Counted from the stretch's first letter, positions 7,262-16,284 are shown. The stretch is DNA of 64,000 nt from Promicromonospora sp. MEB111 (GCF_030209445.1 NZ_JARVSD010000008.1:372001-436000), one strand, 5' to 3'. Made by a program: numbers and translations. The notes: generated by a model not told the origin, from the letters alone.

Positions 7262-9553
7262 TCATCGCCACGTCCACTGCCGTACGGAGTTTGCCCGGTC
7301 CACGAGCGCGACGCGCTCCGAGCGCTCGTCGGTGAGGTGGGCGAGGTTGCGCAGGGCGAGCTCCAGGCGGTCCCGCAGCTCGTGCTCCTCGGCGCTCGCA
7401 CCGGCCACCCGCACGCTCGGGACGGGCCCGTCGCGCAGCACGATGTCGAGCGCCTCGTCGAGGGCCTCGACGGTGACCTGGGCCTTGGGCCGGTCGGGGA
7501 TGTGGGCGGCGTCGAGCCCGGCGACGGCGTCGGCCAGGTCGAGCAGCGTGCGGTGCGCGGAGACGAGGAGCCGGGCCCGCTGCAGGCGGGCGTCCGGGAA
7601 GGACCCGCGCGTGGGGCCCACCAGCTCCAGTGCGTCGAGGGCGCCGTCGAGCTCGCCGCCGCCGGACCGCACGCGGGCGAGGCCGAACGCGGCGGCGCCG
7701 GTGTAGTTGGCGTCGGCCCGGGCGATGGTGCCGTAGAGCTGCTCGGCGACGCCGGGCTCGCCCGAGAGCTCGCAGCTCGTGGCGAGCGCGAGCTTGGGCG
7801 CCGGCTCGCCGGGCACCTGCCCGTAGACGGCGTTGAACGACGCGCGGGCCGCGGCGGCGTTGCCCGACGCGAGGTGCCCGAGGCCCTCCATCCAGGCGGC
7901 GCGCCACTCCCACGCGTCGTCCTCCAGGATCTGCGCCACGGTGGTGCGCAGCAGCGCGGCGTCGTCCGCCTCGATCGCGGCGCGGGCGACGGCGAGGCGC
8001 ACCTCGACGGTGTGCTCGTCCGGGTCGGCCAGGGCCTTGATGCGCTCCACGGGGTCGGCGACGTTGACGCCGGCCAGCCAGGAGGCCATCGGGTCGGCGG
8101 AGTCGACCTTCAGGAGCGGCAGCTCGTTCCAGTCGAGGGCGCCGTCGGCGCCGTCGAGCGGCGGCACGCCGAACAGGAGCGACTCGGCGGACGTCGTGGC
8201 GGTGTACCCGGGACCCTTGTCGGTGGCGACCACCTCGCGCAGCACGCCCAGGAGCTGGACCCGGGCCTCGTCCACGGTCCCGAACCGGTCGGCGGGATCG
8301 GGGGCGCACGCCTTGGCGAGCCAGCGGTAGAACGAGTCGTACTTCTGGAAGACCGGGGTGTCGGCCACGGGCGGGAACGACGCCTGGTAGACGGTGGTGT
8401 TGCCGCGGAAGTCCAGCACGAGGGACGCCAGGGTGCGGCCGAGCGTGAAGATGTCGGACGCCACGGACGGCCCGACCTCCGGCACCTCGGGCGCCTGGTA
8501 GCCGACGGTGCCGTAGATGGCCGACGTCAGGTCGTCGGTGCGGCGCACGCCACCCATGTCGATCAGCTTGACGCCGTCGCCTTGGGCGATGATGTTGTCC
8601 GGCTTGAAGTCGCAGTACAGCAGGTCGTGGTCGTGCAGGTAGCTGAACGCGGGCAGCACCTCGAGGATGTAGGCGATGGCCTGGTCCACGGGCAGCGGGC
8701 GGGGCTGCCCGCCGTCCTGCTCGCGGCGGTCCTTGAGCACGTCCTTGAGCGACCGGCCGCCCACGAACTCCATGACGGTGTAGCCGAGGCCCTCGTGGAG
8801 CACGAAGTTGAAGATCTCGACGATCAGCGGGTGCTCGACCTCGGCCAGGAACTGGCGCTCGGCGACCGCGGCCTCGTACGCCTCGGTGTCGCCCGCGTTG
8901 AGCAGGCCCTTGAGCACCACCCAGCGGCCGCTGACGTTGCGGTCGCGGGCCAGGTAGATCCAGCCGAGCCCGCCGTGGGCGAGGCAGCCCACCACCTCGT
9001 ACTGCCCGGCGACGAGGTCGCCGGCCTTGAGCGCGGGGGCGAAGTCGTACCGCGCGCCGCAGTGGCCGCAGAACCCGGCGATGCGGCCGGGCACGCCGTC
9101 CCTGGCGCGGCCGACCGGCTGCCCGCACGTGGGGCAGTACCGCTTGGACTCGGCGAGCTCGGGCGTCTCCATGACGGCCTGCAGCGGGTCGGCCACCGGC
9201 GTGTGCGGCACGGTGGTCAGGCCCGCCCCGAGCCGGTGCCCGCGCAGGCGGGTGGACCCGGTGCCGACCCGGCGGGTCTGCCGGGTGCCGCCCGTCACGC
9301 GCGCCGAGCCCAGGGCGGTGGACGCGAGGCGCGACGAGCTGGTGCGCCCGGTCGTCGGCTCGGCCATGGCGCTCGGCACGGAACCCGAGGAGCGGACGGT
9401 CGTCGCGTCGAGGTCGCCGTCGGCCCAGGACGCCGCGACGGCGGCGAGCCCGTCGCCGGCCGGGTTGCCGCCGGCGGGCGTACCGCACACGTTGCAGTAG
9501 CCGTCCTCGATGGTGCCGGTGCAGCCCGGCTCGGCGCAGGCCTGTTCAGTCAT
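7262..9553 (-). CDS. pknG: Ser/Thr protein kinase PknG (rubredoxin-kinase-TPR)
   Basis: Soluble kinase that in mycobacteria and corynebacteria links external amino-acid sensing to 2-oxoglutarate metabolism. 763 aa. Order: an N-terminal knuckle (Cys6/11/20/23, DGYCNVCGTP), a linker with GDLDATT (46-52), a rubredoxin-like domain (Cys140/143/162/165), a kinase domain (about 183-440) with ATP lysine 215 in VVLKG, catalytic loop YCDFKPDN and DMG in place of DFG, then helical TPR repeats to the end (NSVRQWTWR). The catalytic loop and IDMG variant match the unusual PknG pattern. Start ATG 9553 overlaps the upstream stop (ATGA). The extra N-terminal knuckle is not in the M. tuberculosis protein as I recall it. 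Confidence 0.95.
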   Translation of the reverse strand: MTEQACAEPGCTGTIEDGYCNVCGTPAGGNPAGDGLAAVAASWADGDLDATTVRSSGSVPSAMAEPTTGRTSSSRLASTALGSARVTGGTRQTRRVGTGSTRLRGHRLGAGLTTVPHTPVADPLQAVMETPELAESKRYCPTCGQPVGRARDGVPGRIAGFCGHCGARYDFAPALKAGDLVAGQYEVVGCLAHGGLGWIYLARDRNVSGRWVVLKGLLNAGDTEAYEAAVAERQFLAEVEHPLIVEIFNFVLHEGLGYTVMEFVGGRSLKDVLKDRREQDGGQPRPLPVDQAIAYILEVLPAFSYLHDHDLLYCDFKPDNIIAQGDGVKLIDMGGVRRTDDLTSAIYGTVGYQAPEVPEVGPSVASDIFTLGRTLASLVLDFRGNTTVYQASFPPVADTPVFQKYDSFYRWLAKACAPDPADRFGTVDEARVQLLGVLREVVATDKGPGYTATTSAESLLFGVPPLDGADGALDWNELPLLKVDSADPMASWLAGVNVADPVERIKALADPDEHTVEVRLAVARAAIEADDAALLRTTVAQILEDDAWEWRAAWMEGLGHLASGNAAAARASFNAVYGQVPGEPAPKLALATSCELSGEPGVAEQLYGTIARADANYTGAAAFGLARVRSGGGELDGALDALELVGPTRGSFPDARLQRARLLVSAHRTLLDLADAVAGLDAAHIPDRPKAQVTVEALDEALDIVLRDGPVPSVRVAGASAEEHELRDRLELALRNLAHLTDERSERVALVDRANSVRQWTWR

Positions 9554-10653
9554 CGGTGTCCCTCCGGGAGATCGCGCACGAGCGTCTCGAGCTGCTCGGT
9601 GAAGTGCCGGGCCAGGGCCAGGTCGCAGGGGGTCGCGTCGAGCGTCTCGCGCACCTCGTCCTCGCCCGCCTTCACGGTGTACGACGACGCCCGCCCGTTG
9701 CCCTGGGCCTTCGTCATCAGGTTCTTCACGCGGTAGCGCAGCTCGGCGCGCTCCCGCAGGGGTGCGGTGTAGGCGTCCTCGACCTGCTCCATGGCGCGCT
9801 CGACGGAGCCCAGCCGCTGGACGTAGGTCGTGAGCCGCGCCGGCTCGTCCGGGACCTCGCCGAGGCGGTGCACGTCCGGGATCGCGAGCCGTGGCGGGAC
9901 GGCGATCTCCCGGCGGCAGCGCTCGGCGAGCTGCGCGAGCCGGGGCGCCCGGTCGGCCAGGGCGGCACGCAGCTCGACGGCGCGCTGCCGGTCCTTGGCG
10001 AGCGACCGGCTCCGGGCGGCGTGCACGATGAGGTCGCGCTCGGTGCGCGCGACCTCGTCCTCCAGCGCGCCGAGGGGGCCCGTGACGTCGGCGCCGCGGG
10101 CGGCGTCGGCCTTGAGCCGGGCGTGCCGGTCGCGCAGGCGGGCGACGGCGGCGTCGTCCTCCGTCGCGGCCGTGGCCCGCGCGGCGTCCTCCGCCCGGAC
10201 GATCCCGGCGGCCAGCGCCCGGAACCGGGCGGTGACGTCGGCCGCGTGCGGGTCGAACGAGAGCCGGGAGGCGAGCTGGTCGGCCTGGGCGTCGCACAGG
10301 CGTGCGGCGTCGACCAGGGACAGGAGCGACGTGGCGGGGTCACCGCCGAGCCGGCCCCAGACGAGCTGCGACATGCGTTCGCGCGCCACGGCGTCCGCCC
10401 GGCCCGAGTCCCACACCTCGACCAGCTCGTCCGTGCGCGTGCGCACGGCCTGCCACAGGGTCAGGGCGAGCACCACGTCGGCGGTGACGGCGTCCGCGCC
10501 GGACTGCCGGGCCGCGGCGTCGAGCCGGTCCAGGTCGGCGCGGCGCACGTCGAGCCACGCCTGCAGGTCGGACAGGTACGCCAGCAGCGCGGCCGGCTCG
10601 GCCGCCACCCCCAGGGCGCCCGGCGGCGCGGGCGCGCGCTGCGTCCGGCTCAC
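9550..10653 (-). CDS. coiled-coil protein of unknown function in the PknG operon
   Basis: 367 aa, almost entirely alpha-helical with long charged stretches (for example LEDEVARTERDLIVHAARS) that look like coiled coil at about 140-300. No signal peptide, membrane helix or enzyme motif is seen. It starts at GTG 10653, overlapping the stop of the GlnH-like gene (GTGA), and ends overlapping the pknG start (ATGA). It therefore sits exactly between the sensor lipoprotein and the kinase, a place that is empty in the mycobacterial glnX-glnH-pknG order. It could bridge the membrane sensor to PknG. I do not recognise the family. Confidence 0.8.
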   Translation of the reverse strand: MSRTQRAPAPPGALGVAAEPAALLAYLSDLQAWLDVRRADLDRLDAAARQSGADAVTADVVLALTLWQAVRTRTDELVEVWDSGRADAVARERMSQLVWGRLGGDPATSLLSLVDAARLCDAQADQLASRLSFDPHAADVTARFRALAAGIVRAEDAARATAATEDDAAVARLRDRHARLKADAARGADVTGPLGALEDEVARTERDLIVHAARSRSLAKDRQRAVELRAALADRAPRLAQLAERCRREIAVPPRLAIPDVHRLGEVPDEPARLTTYVQRLGSVERAMEQVEDAYTAPLRERAELRYRVKNLMTKAQGNGRASSYTVKAGEDEVRETLDATPCDLALARHFTEQLETLVRDLPEGHR

Positions 10654-11687
10654 GGCGTCCGTCCGTACACGGGCTCGGGCGCGGACGGCGCCGCGCCGAG
10701 CGCGTCGCCCAGCCAGCGGTCGTAGGACTCCTCCCACTGCCCGCCCGCGACCATGTCCTCCAGCACGCCGTTGACGAACCGCACCATGTCCGCGTTGCCG
10801 GCGGGGATGCCCACGCCGTACGGCTCGTCGCTCACGGCGTCGCCGACGACCTTGGCGTAGGGGTCCTGGGCGGCGAAGCCCGCCAGGACGGTGTCGTCAC
10901 CCGTGATGGCGTCCACCGCACCCTGCTGGAACAGCACCAGGCACGTGGTGTGCGTGGCGGCGGGCACCGCCTCGACGCCCTCCCACTGCTCCAGCCGCTC
11001 CAGGGTGGTGGTGCCCTCGGGCGCGCACACGCGCTGCCCGTCCAGGTCGTCGATGCTCTCCACCTTCGACGTCGACGGCACCAGCAGCTTCTGCCCCGCG
11101 TGGTAGTACTCCGCGGAGAACGCGATGTTCTCCCACCGGTCGCAGTTGATCGTGAACGCGCGGGTCACGATGTCGACGTCGCCGTCCTCCAGGACGGCCT
11201 CCCGGTCGCCCGACGTGATGACCCGGTACTGGATCTTCTCCGGGTCGCCCAGGATCGCGTCGGCGATCTGCCGGGCCACGTCGATGTCGAAGCCCTCGAT
11301 GTCGCCCGTGAACGGGTTGCGCGAGCCCATGAGCAGCGTGTCCGCCGAGACGCCCACCCGGAGGGTCCCGCGCTCGCGGATCTCGGCCATCGTGGAGCCG
11401 GACGTCACCTCCGGGCTGCCGCCCGGGTCGATCGACGCGACGGGCGGCAGCCCGTCGCTGCAGTCCTCCGCGGCCGTGGCCGTGCCCGACGTCGTCGCGC
11501 CCGCCGCCGCCTTCGGCGCAGAGTCCTGAGCGGAGTCCCGCACCGACTCCTGCGCGGCCGAGCCCGCCCCGGCCGCGCCCGTCAGGAGCTGCGTCGTGGG
11601 CTGGGGCGCGCACGCCGCCGTCGTGCCGACGAGGGCCAGCGCCACCAGGGCGGTGACGATCGGTCTGCGGGCTGCGCGCGTGCTCAT
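10650..11687 (-). CDS. glnH: GlnH-like glutamate/glutamine-binding lipoprotein
   Basis: Solute-binding lipoprotein of SBP family 3, 345 aa. A lipoprotein signal peptide ends at Cys26 (VGTTAAC). After a low-complexity linker to about residue 80 comes the binding fold: GTLRVGVSADTLLMG, GFDIDVARQIADAILG and CAPEGTTTLERLEQW. In mycobacteria GlnH binds Asp/Glu/Gln and signals through GlnX to PknG rather than feeding a transporter. No permease or ATPase is next to this gene, which fits a sensor. It starts at ATG 11687, overlapping the glnX-like stop (ATGA). Ligand is inferred from context. Confidence 0.87.
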   Translation of the reverse strand: MSTRAARRPIVTALVALALVGTTAACAPQPTTQLLTGAAGAGSAAQESVRDSAQDSAPKAAAGATTSGTATAAEDCSDGLPPVASIDPGGSPEVTSGSTMAEIRERGTLRVGVSADTLLMGSRNPFTGDIEGFDIDVARQIADAILGDPEKIQYRVITSGDREAVLEDGDVDIVTRAFTINCDRWENIAFSAEYYHAGQKLLVPSTSKVESIDDLDGQRVCAPEGTTTLERLEQWEGVEAVPAATHTTCLVLFQQGAVDAITGDDTVLAGFAAQDPYAKVVGDAVSDEPYGVGIPAGNADMVRFVNGVLEDMVAGGQWEESYDRWLGDALGAAPSAPEPVYGRTP

Positions 11688-13015
11688 CGGTACTCCTTCA
11701 GGCGGACGTTCATCCCGGCGGCCGCGGCGACGGCGCCGGCGACACCGAGCACGAGGGCGACCCAGGCCGCGATCTGGGCGGTGGTCGCCGCGGAGCCGAG
11801 CCGGTCCACCGCGGCGGTGCTCGTGGTCTCGACGTCGGCGTGGGCCTGGTCGGAGAACGCCGTGAAGGCCGCGCCCGCCGAGTCGTCGGCCGTGGACGTC
11901 GCGGCGTCGACCGCCTCGTCCCACTGGCCGCCGTCGTCCAGCGCGCGGATCTCGGCGTGCTTCTCGTCCCAGGCGTTCAGCAGGGCCAGCGGGTCGGAGC
12001 CGGTGTCCGAGGCGTCCTGCGCCTCGGTCAGCAGGTCGCGGGCCTGGGCGACCGAGGTCTGGTAGGACTCCTCGAACTCGGCGCCGGAACCGCGCTTGAT
12101 CAGCGTGAACGACTCCATCGACTTGGCGTCCGTGGCGAGCGACAGGGCCTGCGACGTGGCGACCGTGGCCGCGTACGGGCCGCTCGCCACCGACCGGGCC
12201 ACGCCGTTGCCGCCCAGCACCGCCACCGTCGCCACGATGCCGCCCACCAGCAGGGCGACGCTCGCGGCCGCCAGCCCCAGGTTCAGCCGGCGGTGCGTGC
12301 GGCGCGCCAGCCAGAGCTGGACGGCGGCCAGCGCCACGAGGCCGAGCAGCACGAACAGCAGCAGCGCCTGGCTCAGGGAGACGGAGGTCAGGTCGTCGTC
12401 CACCCGCTCGGACGTCGAGACCGCCACGTCGTCGAGCGTGGGCAGCACCTCGTCGCGCAACGCGGCGGAGGCCTGGTCCAGGTAGGCCGCGCCGACCGGG
12501 AAACCCTGCCGGTTGTTCGCCCGGGCCGACTCGACCAGGCCCGCGTACCGCTGCACCGAGTCCGACACCGTGGCCAGGTCCGCGGTCTCGTCCGCCCCCT
12601 GCGCCGTCGACGCAAGCGCCGGCAGCGCCTCCGCGGCCTCGGACACGCTCGCCTCGTAGCGCTCGCGGGCCTCCGTGGGCTCCAGCCCGCCGACGAGGAA
12701 CGCGTTGGTCGCCGTCGCGTCCGCCGACACCAGGTCGTTGCGCAGCTCCTGCGTGCCGACGAGCTGCGCGGCGTCCCGCTGCGCGTCCCGCAGGGCCGCC
12801 GACTGGCTGCTGCCCGCCAGGAACCCGGTGACCGCCAGCAGCAGGCACGCCACCACGGCCACGGCGGTGGCCAGCGCCAGCCGGCCCGGCGTGGTCGCGA
12901 GCTCCGCGGTGATCCGGTCCCGGACGGAGGTGCGCGCGGGGCCGTCGTCCGGGGCCCCGGACGCCGGGCCCGGCTCGCTCCGGGGCGGGCCCGTGGTGGT
13001 CAGGGGTGCCGTCAC
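11684..13015 (-). CDS. glnX: GlnX-like four-helix membrane sensor protein
   Basis: 443 aa integral membrane protein. Hydrophobic segments are seen at about 46-66, 210-235, 240-265 and 405-430. Between helices 1-2 and 3-4 are two extracytoplasmic helical domains of about 140 residues, similar in layout to four-helix-bundle ligand sensors. The order glnX-glnH-(gene)-pknG is conserved with mycobacteria, where GlnX passes the GlnH signal across the membrane. The cytoplasmic N-terminus is Pro/Gly-rich and the C-terminus is a short basic tail (NVRLKEYR). Start GTG 13015 overlaps the AAA stop. Identification rests on topology and gene order more than on motifs. Confidence 0.8.
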   Translation of the reverse strand: MTAPLTTTGPPRSEPGPASGAPDDGPARTSVRDRITAELATTPGRLALATAVAVVACLLLAVTGFLAGSSQSAALRDAQRDAAQLVGTQELRNDLVSADATATNAFLVGGLEPTEARERYEASVSEAAEALPALASTAQGADETADLATVSDSVQRYAGLVESARANNRQGFPVGAAYLDQASAALRDEVLPTLDDVAVSTSERVDDDLTSVSLSQALLLFVLLGLVALAAVQLWLARRTHRRLNLGLAAASVALLVGGIVATVAVLGGNGVARSVASGPYAATVATSQALSLATDAKSMESFTLIKRGSGAEFEESYQTSVAQARDLLTEAQDASDTGSDPLALLNAWDEKHAEIRALDDGGQWDEAVDAATSTADDSAGAAFTAFSDQAHADVETTSTAAVDRLGSAATTAQIAAWVALVLGVAGAVAAAAGMNVRLKEYR

Positions 13016-14409
13016 AGGGTGGCCTCGCTGTCTGTCCCGATGTCCACGACGTCCTCCAGGTCTTCCGGGACCAGCGTGCGCAGCTGGTCCACCGTCGGTC
13101 GTTCAACGTCCCGCAGGCGCCAGGCGTGCCGGGCGATCGCGGAGTCGAGCACGTTGCGTGCCCAGCGGCCGTTGCCGAAGCCCTCGCTGCGCACCTGGTC
13201 CGCCACGAGGCGGTCGAAGCGGTCGAGGGTGGCGGGCTCCGGCTCGAAGTCGGCGGCCCCGGCCATGGCCGCGAAGATCTGCCGCAGCTCGGCGGCGGAG
13301 TAGTCCTCGAACGTGATGGTCCGCGAGAACCGGCTCTCCAGGCCCGGGTTGGTGCCGACGAACCGGGCCATCGGGCCCGGGTAGCCCGCCACGATCACCA
13401 CGAGGTCGTCGCGGTGGTCCTCCATGTCCTTGACCAGGGTGTCCACCGCCTCGCGGCCGTACTGGTCCTCGGCCAGCGCGTACGCCTCGTCGATGAACAG
13501 CACGCCGCCCAGGGCGCGCTGCACCACAGCCGTCGTCTTCTCCGCGGTCTGGCCCAGGTAGCCCGCCACCAGCTCGGACCGGTCGACCTCCACGAGGTGG
13601 CCCTTGTCCAGCAGCCCGAGTGCGCGGTAGATCCCGGCCACGAGGCGGCCCACCGTGGTCTTGCCCGTGCCGGGGTTGCCGACGAACACCAGGTGGCGGG
13701 TGAGCGTGGGGGAGGTGAGGCCGGCCTCGGCGCGGAGGCGCTCGATGCGCAGCAGCTCGGTCTGCCGGTGGATCTCGTCCTTGACCCGGCCCAGGCCGAT
13801 GAGCTGGTCCAGCTCGTCGAGCAGCTCGGCCAGCGGGCGGGGCTCGTCCGCGGGTTCCGGCTCGGGTTCGGTCCCGGCGGCCTGGGTGGCCGGCTCGGGC
13901 TCCGTGGCGGACGGCGTGGGGGCCGGTGCGCCGAGCCTGAGCCCGGGGTCGGCGCCGGCCCGGGGCGCCGTCTCGCGGCCCGCCGCAGCGCTGCGGTGGA
14001 CTGCTTTCGTGCCCTCTGCGGCGGCTATGGCGCTGATGCTCGGGTCGCCCAGGGTGGCGGCCGCGTCGACGACGGCGGCCAGGGCGTCGGCGTAGCCCGG
14101 GGCGTGCTGCGGGGCGGTCGTGATGAGGTGCTCGAGCAGGTCGGTCGGGGCGGAGCGCCAGCGGCGCGCGCTCACGGCGGCGTCGAAGAACGGCTGGAGC
14201 GTGGACGACGTCGGGCGGCCGGTGCTTCCTTCCGGGCCGACGTCGGCGGCGGTGGCCTTGAGCCAGTCCGTCGGGGCGCCGGGGGACGACTCCGCCACCG
14301 CGGCGGCCAGCCGCTCGCCCTCGGCGCGCGCTTCCGGGCCGCCGAGGCCGGTTGCGGTGCCGGCTGCGGCCAGGGCGTCGAGGGCGGTGGCCAGCGCCGT
14401 CGTGGTCAC
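13012..14409 (-). CDS. CbbX-type AAA+ ATPase
   Basis: 465 aa. The N-terminal ~190 residues are helical and variable and end in an acidic Pro/Glu linker; the AAA+ module follows at about 205-460. Walker A is GNPGTGKTT and Walker B is GVLFIDEAY. The RFSRTITF segment carries the arginine-finger region and GRWARNVLD the sensor-2 region. This is the CbbX/EccA/stage V K subfamily, which remodels protein complexes in the cytoplasm. It is coupled by GTGA overlaps at both ends. In this operon it could remodel the TelA, VWA or PknG complex. The substrate is unknown. Confidence 0.88.
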   Translation of the reverse strand: MTTTALATALDALAAAGTATGLGGPEARAEGERLAAAVAESSPGAPTDWLKATAADVGPEGSTGRPTSSTLQPFFDAAVSARRWRSAPTDLLEHLITTAPQHAPGYADALAAVVDAAATLGDPSISAIAAAEGTKAVHRSAAAGRETAPRAGADPGLRLGAPAPTPSATEPEPATQAAGTEPEPEPADEPRPLAELLDELDQLIGLGRVKDEIHRQTELLRIERLRAEAGLTSPTLTRHLVFVGNPGTGKTTVGRLVAGIYRALGLLDKGHLVEVDRSELVAGYLGQTAEKTTAVVQRALGGVLFIDEAYALAEDQYGREAVDTLVKDMEDHRDDLVVIVAGYPGPMARFVGTNPGLESRFSRTITFEDYSAAELRQIFAAMAGAADFEPEPATLDRFDRLVADQVRSEGFGNGRWARNVLDSAIARHAWRLRDVERPTVDQLRTLVPEDLEDVVDIGTDSEATL

Positions 14410-15008
14410 GGGGCCTCCAGGGGGCCGGGGCCCGCCGTCGGGCCCGGGCCTGCCGTGCCCGGACCTGGCAGTGGCTGGCCCGGCTGGGGCTGGCCGGACG
14501 GCGACTGGCCGGCGCTCGGGAGGGTGAGGCTGCCCGAGGTGCCGAACTTCTCCTCCAGGAACCGGCCGTGCGCCACGAGGGCCACCGCGTCGGCGCGGGA
14601 GACGGCGTCGGAGATCTTGTCGAGCGTGGCGCCCAGGAGGTCCAGCTGGTCGCACAGGATTAGGAGCGACGTCTTGCCGCGGTCCACGACGCGCCGGTCG
14701 GCGAAGTCGCGCGGCAGCCGCAGGTAGGCGTCGACGGCCTCCGGCAGGTAGCTCGTCGCCGTCGCCACCACGGTGTGTGCCTGCTGGGAGCCCGCGCCGA
14801 GCCGGTCCAGCCGCGGCGCCATCTCGTGCACGGTCTCGGCGACGCGCTGCACCCGGGCCGTGACGGCAGCGGGGGCCTTCCCGGACGCGCGCGCCAGCAC
14901 GGCGTCGACGGACGTGACGATCTGCTCGGTCGTGGGCGGCGCCGGGATCGCGAGGGGCGGCTCCGCCTCGGTGCGTCCGCCGCCGAAGACCCGCTGCCAC
15001 CAACCCAT
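14406..15008 (-). CDS. hypothetical helical protein between TelA and AAA genes
   Basis: 200 aa from ATG 15008, which has GGGGG five bases upstream; a GTG at 15035 overlapping the TelA stop is the alternative and would add nine residues. The product begins MGWWQRVFGGG, has a helical core at about 30-150 (SLLILCDQLDLLGATLDKIS) and a Pro/Gly-rich tail. No domain is recognised. Its place directly after telA and before the AAA ATPase in a tightly overlapping operon suggests it works with them. TelA-linked partners in other bacteria (for example XpaC-like proteins) are also small helical proteins, but no similarity was established here. Confidence 0.75.
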   Translation of the reverse strand: MGWWQRVFGGGRTEAEPPLAIPAPPTTEQIVTSVDAVLARASGKAPAAVTARVQRVAETVHEMAPRLDRLGAGSQQAHTVVATATSYLPEAVDAYLRLPRDFADRRVVDRGKTSLLILCDQLDLLGATLDKISDAVSRADAVALVAHGRFLEEKFGTSGSLTLPSAGQSPSGQPQPGQPLPGPGTAGPGPTAGPGPLEAP

Positions 15009-15031
15009 GCGTTCCCCCGTGCCCGCTGCCG

Positions 15032-16249
15032 TCACCGGTTGCCGAGGTCGAGGGAGCCGCTCGCCACGCCGTCGGTGTTGGTGCGCCGGGCCCGCTCGAC
15101 GTACTCGGAGGCCTTGGTCGTCTCGGTCTGCAGCACGCCGATGGTCTGCGACATCGAGTCCAGCGCGCGGGTCTTGAACTCGCTGATGGAGTCCATCGTC
15201 GCGTAGATGTTGGCGAACGCCGACTGGAGCTGCTCGATGCCCACGGTCGAGCTCGCGGCCTGCTCCTGGATGGTCGCGGACTGGTCGGCGAGCATCTTGG
15301 ACGTGGACGCGATCATGTTCGACGTCGTGGTGTTCAGGGCGCCGATCTGGTCCAGCACGAGCTTCTGGTTAGCGAGGGCCTGCGCCACGATGACGGCGGT
15401 GCGCAGCGCCGAGACCGTGGTCGTGGTGGCGCGGTCGACGCCCTTGGTGAGCTCGACGTTGTTCTTGATGATGATGTCGATCGCGAGGTAGCCCTGGATC
15501 GAGACCGCGAGCTGGGTGAGCAGGTCCTGGTGCTTCTGGCGCACGTAGAACAGCACGTCCTCGGACAGCGCCTTGGCCCGCTCGGGCTCGGCGATCTGCA
15601 GCTCGGCGATCTTCGCGGAGAGCTGGGCGTCGAGCCGCTCGGCCACGTAGATGTACTGGTTGAGCCGCGTCATCGTGTCCCAGAGGTTCTGCTTCTCCAG
15701 GTTGAGCGCGGCGTTGTCCTTGCGCAACTCGTCCTGCCCGTTGTAGAGGGCCTGGATGATGGCGTTGAGCTGGCCCTGGGCGGACTCGTAGCGGCGGAAG
15801 TAGTCCTGGATCTTGTCGCCGAACGGGATGACGCCGAGGATCTTGCGGCCCACGCTCGCCTCGGACGGGTCCAGGTCCTCCACCGTGCGGCGCAGCTCCA
15901 GGAGGGTCTGGCCCACCTTCGAGCCGTCGGCGAGGCCGCCCTCCTTCAGGGCGCGGACCGGCGTGGCCAGCAGGCGGTTGCTGGAGTCGGCGGCCTGCCG
16001 GATGTCCTGGTCGCCCATGGTGCGCACGTCGTCGGCGCGCCGGGCGAACTCGGGGGACCGGGTGTCGGTGCCGAGCAGGCCGTCGAGGTAGGTCGTGACC
16101 TTCTGGTCGAGCGCGGGCGCCACGGCGGGGTCGACCTTGGGCGCCATCTTGGGCGCCTGCGTCGCGGGCACGGCCTGCACCGGGTCGGGCGCCGTGAGCA
16201 CGAGCGGCTCTGCTGGCGCGGGGGGTTGAAGCGGCATCGGCTCGGTCAT
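15032..16249 (-). CDS. telA: TelA-family (toxic anion resistance) protein
   Basis: 405 aa cytoplasmic helical protein, first gene of the PknG operon. After a Pro/Ala-rich 60-residue N-terminus comes the long coiled TelA region: FGDKIQDYFRRYESAQGQL, NLWDTMTRLNQYIYVAERLD, RQKHQDLLTQLAVSIQGYLA and the QTTTVSALRTAV-type stretch. TelA proteins are linked to tellurite and stress tolerance and are often next to TerD, VWA and PP2C genes, but their biochemical role is unsettled. The ATG at 16249 is chosen over upstream possibilities because GAGGAG lies 6 nt before it and a good -10 (TATACT) at 16290-16285. Confidence 0.9.
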   Translation of the reverse strand: MTEPMPLQPPAPAEPLVLTAPDPVQAVPATQAPKMAPKVDPAVAPALDQKVTTYLDGLLGTDTRSPEFARRADDVRTMGDQDIRQAADSSNRLLATPVRALKEGGLADGSKVGQTLLELRRTVEDLDPSEASVGRKILGVIPFGDKIQDYFRRYESAQGQLNAIIQALYNGQDELRKDNAALNLEKQNLWDTMTRLNQYIYVAERLDAQLSAKIAELQIAEPERAKALSEDVLFYVRQKHQDLLTQLAVSIQGYLAIDIIIKNNVELTKGVDRATTTTVSALRTAVIVAQALANQKLVLDQIGALNTTTSNMIASTSKMLADQSATIQEQAASSTVGIEQLQSAFANIYATMDSISEFKTRALDSMSQTIGVLQTETTKASEYVERARRTNTDGVASGSLDLGNR

Positions 16250-16284
16250 CGGTGCTCCTCGAGATAGGGCGTCCGAACGCGGCG

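Noticed and set aside
5702-9736. 1344-codon plus-strand open frame over PP2C and pknG
   Set aside because: Low-complexity shadow; the opposite strand codes for complete conserved enzymes.
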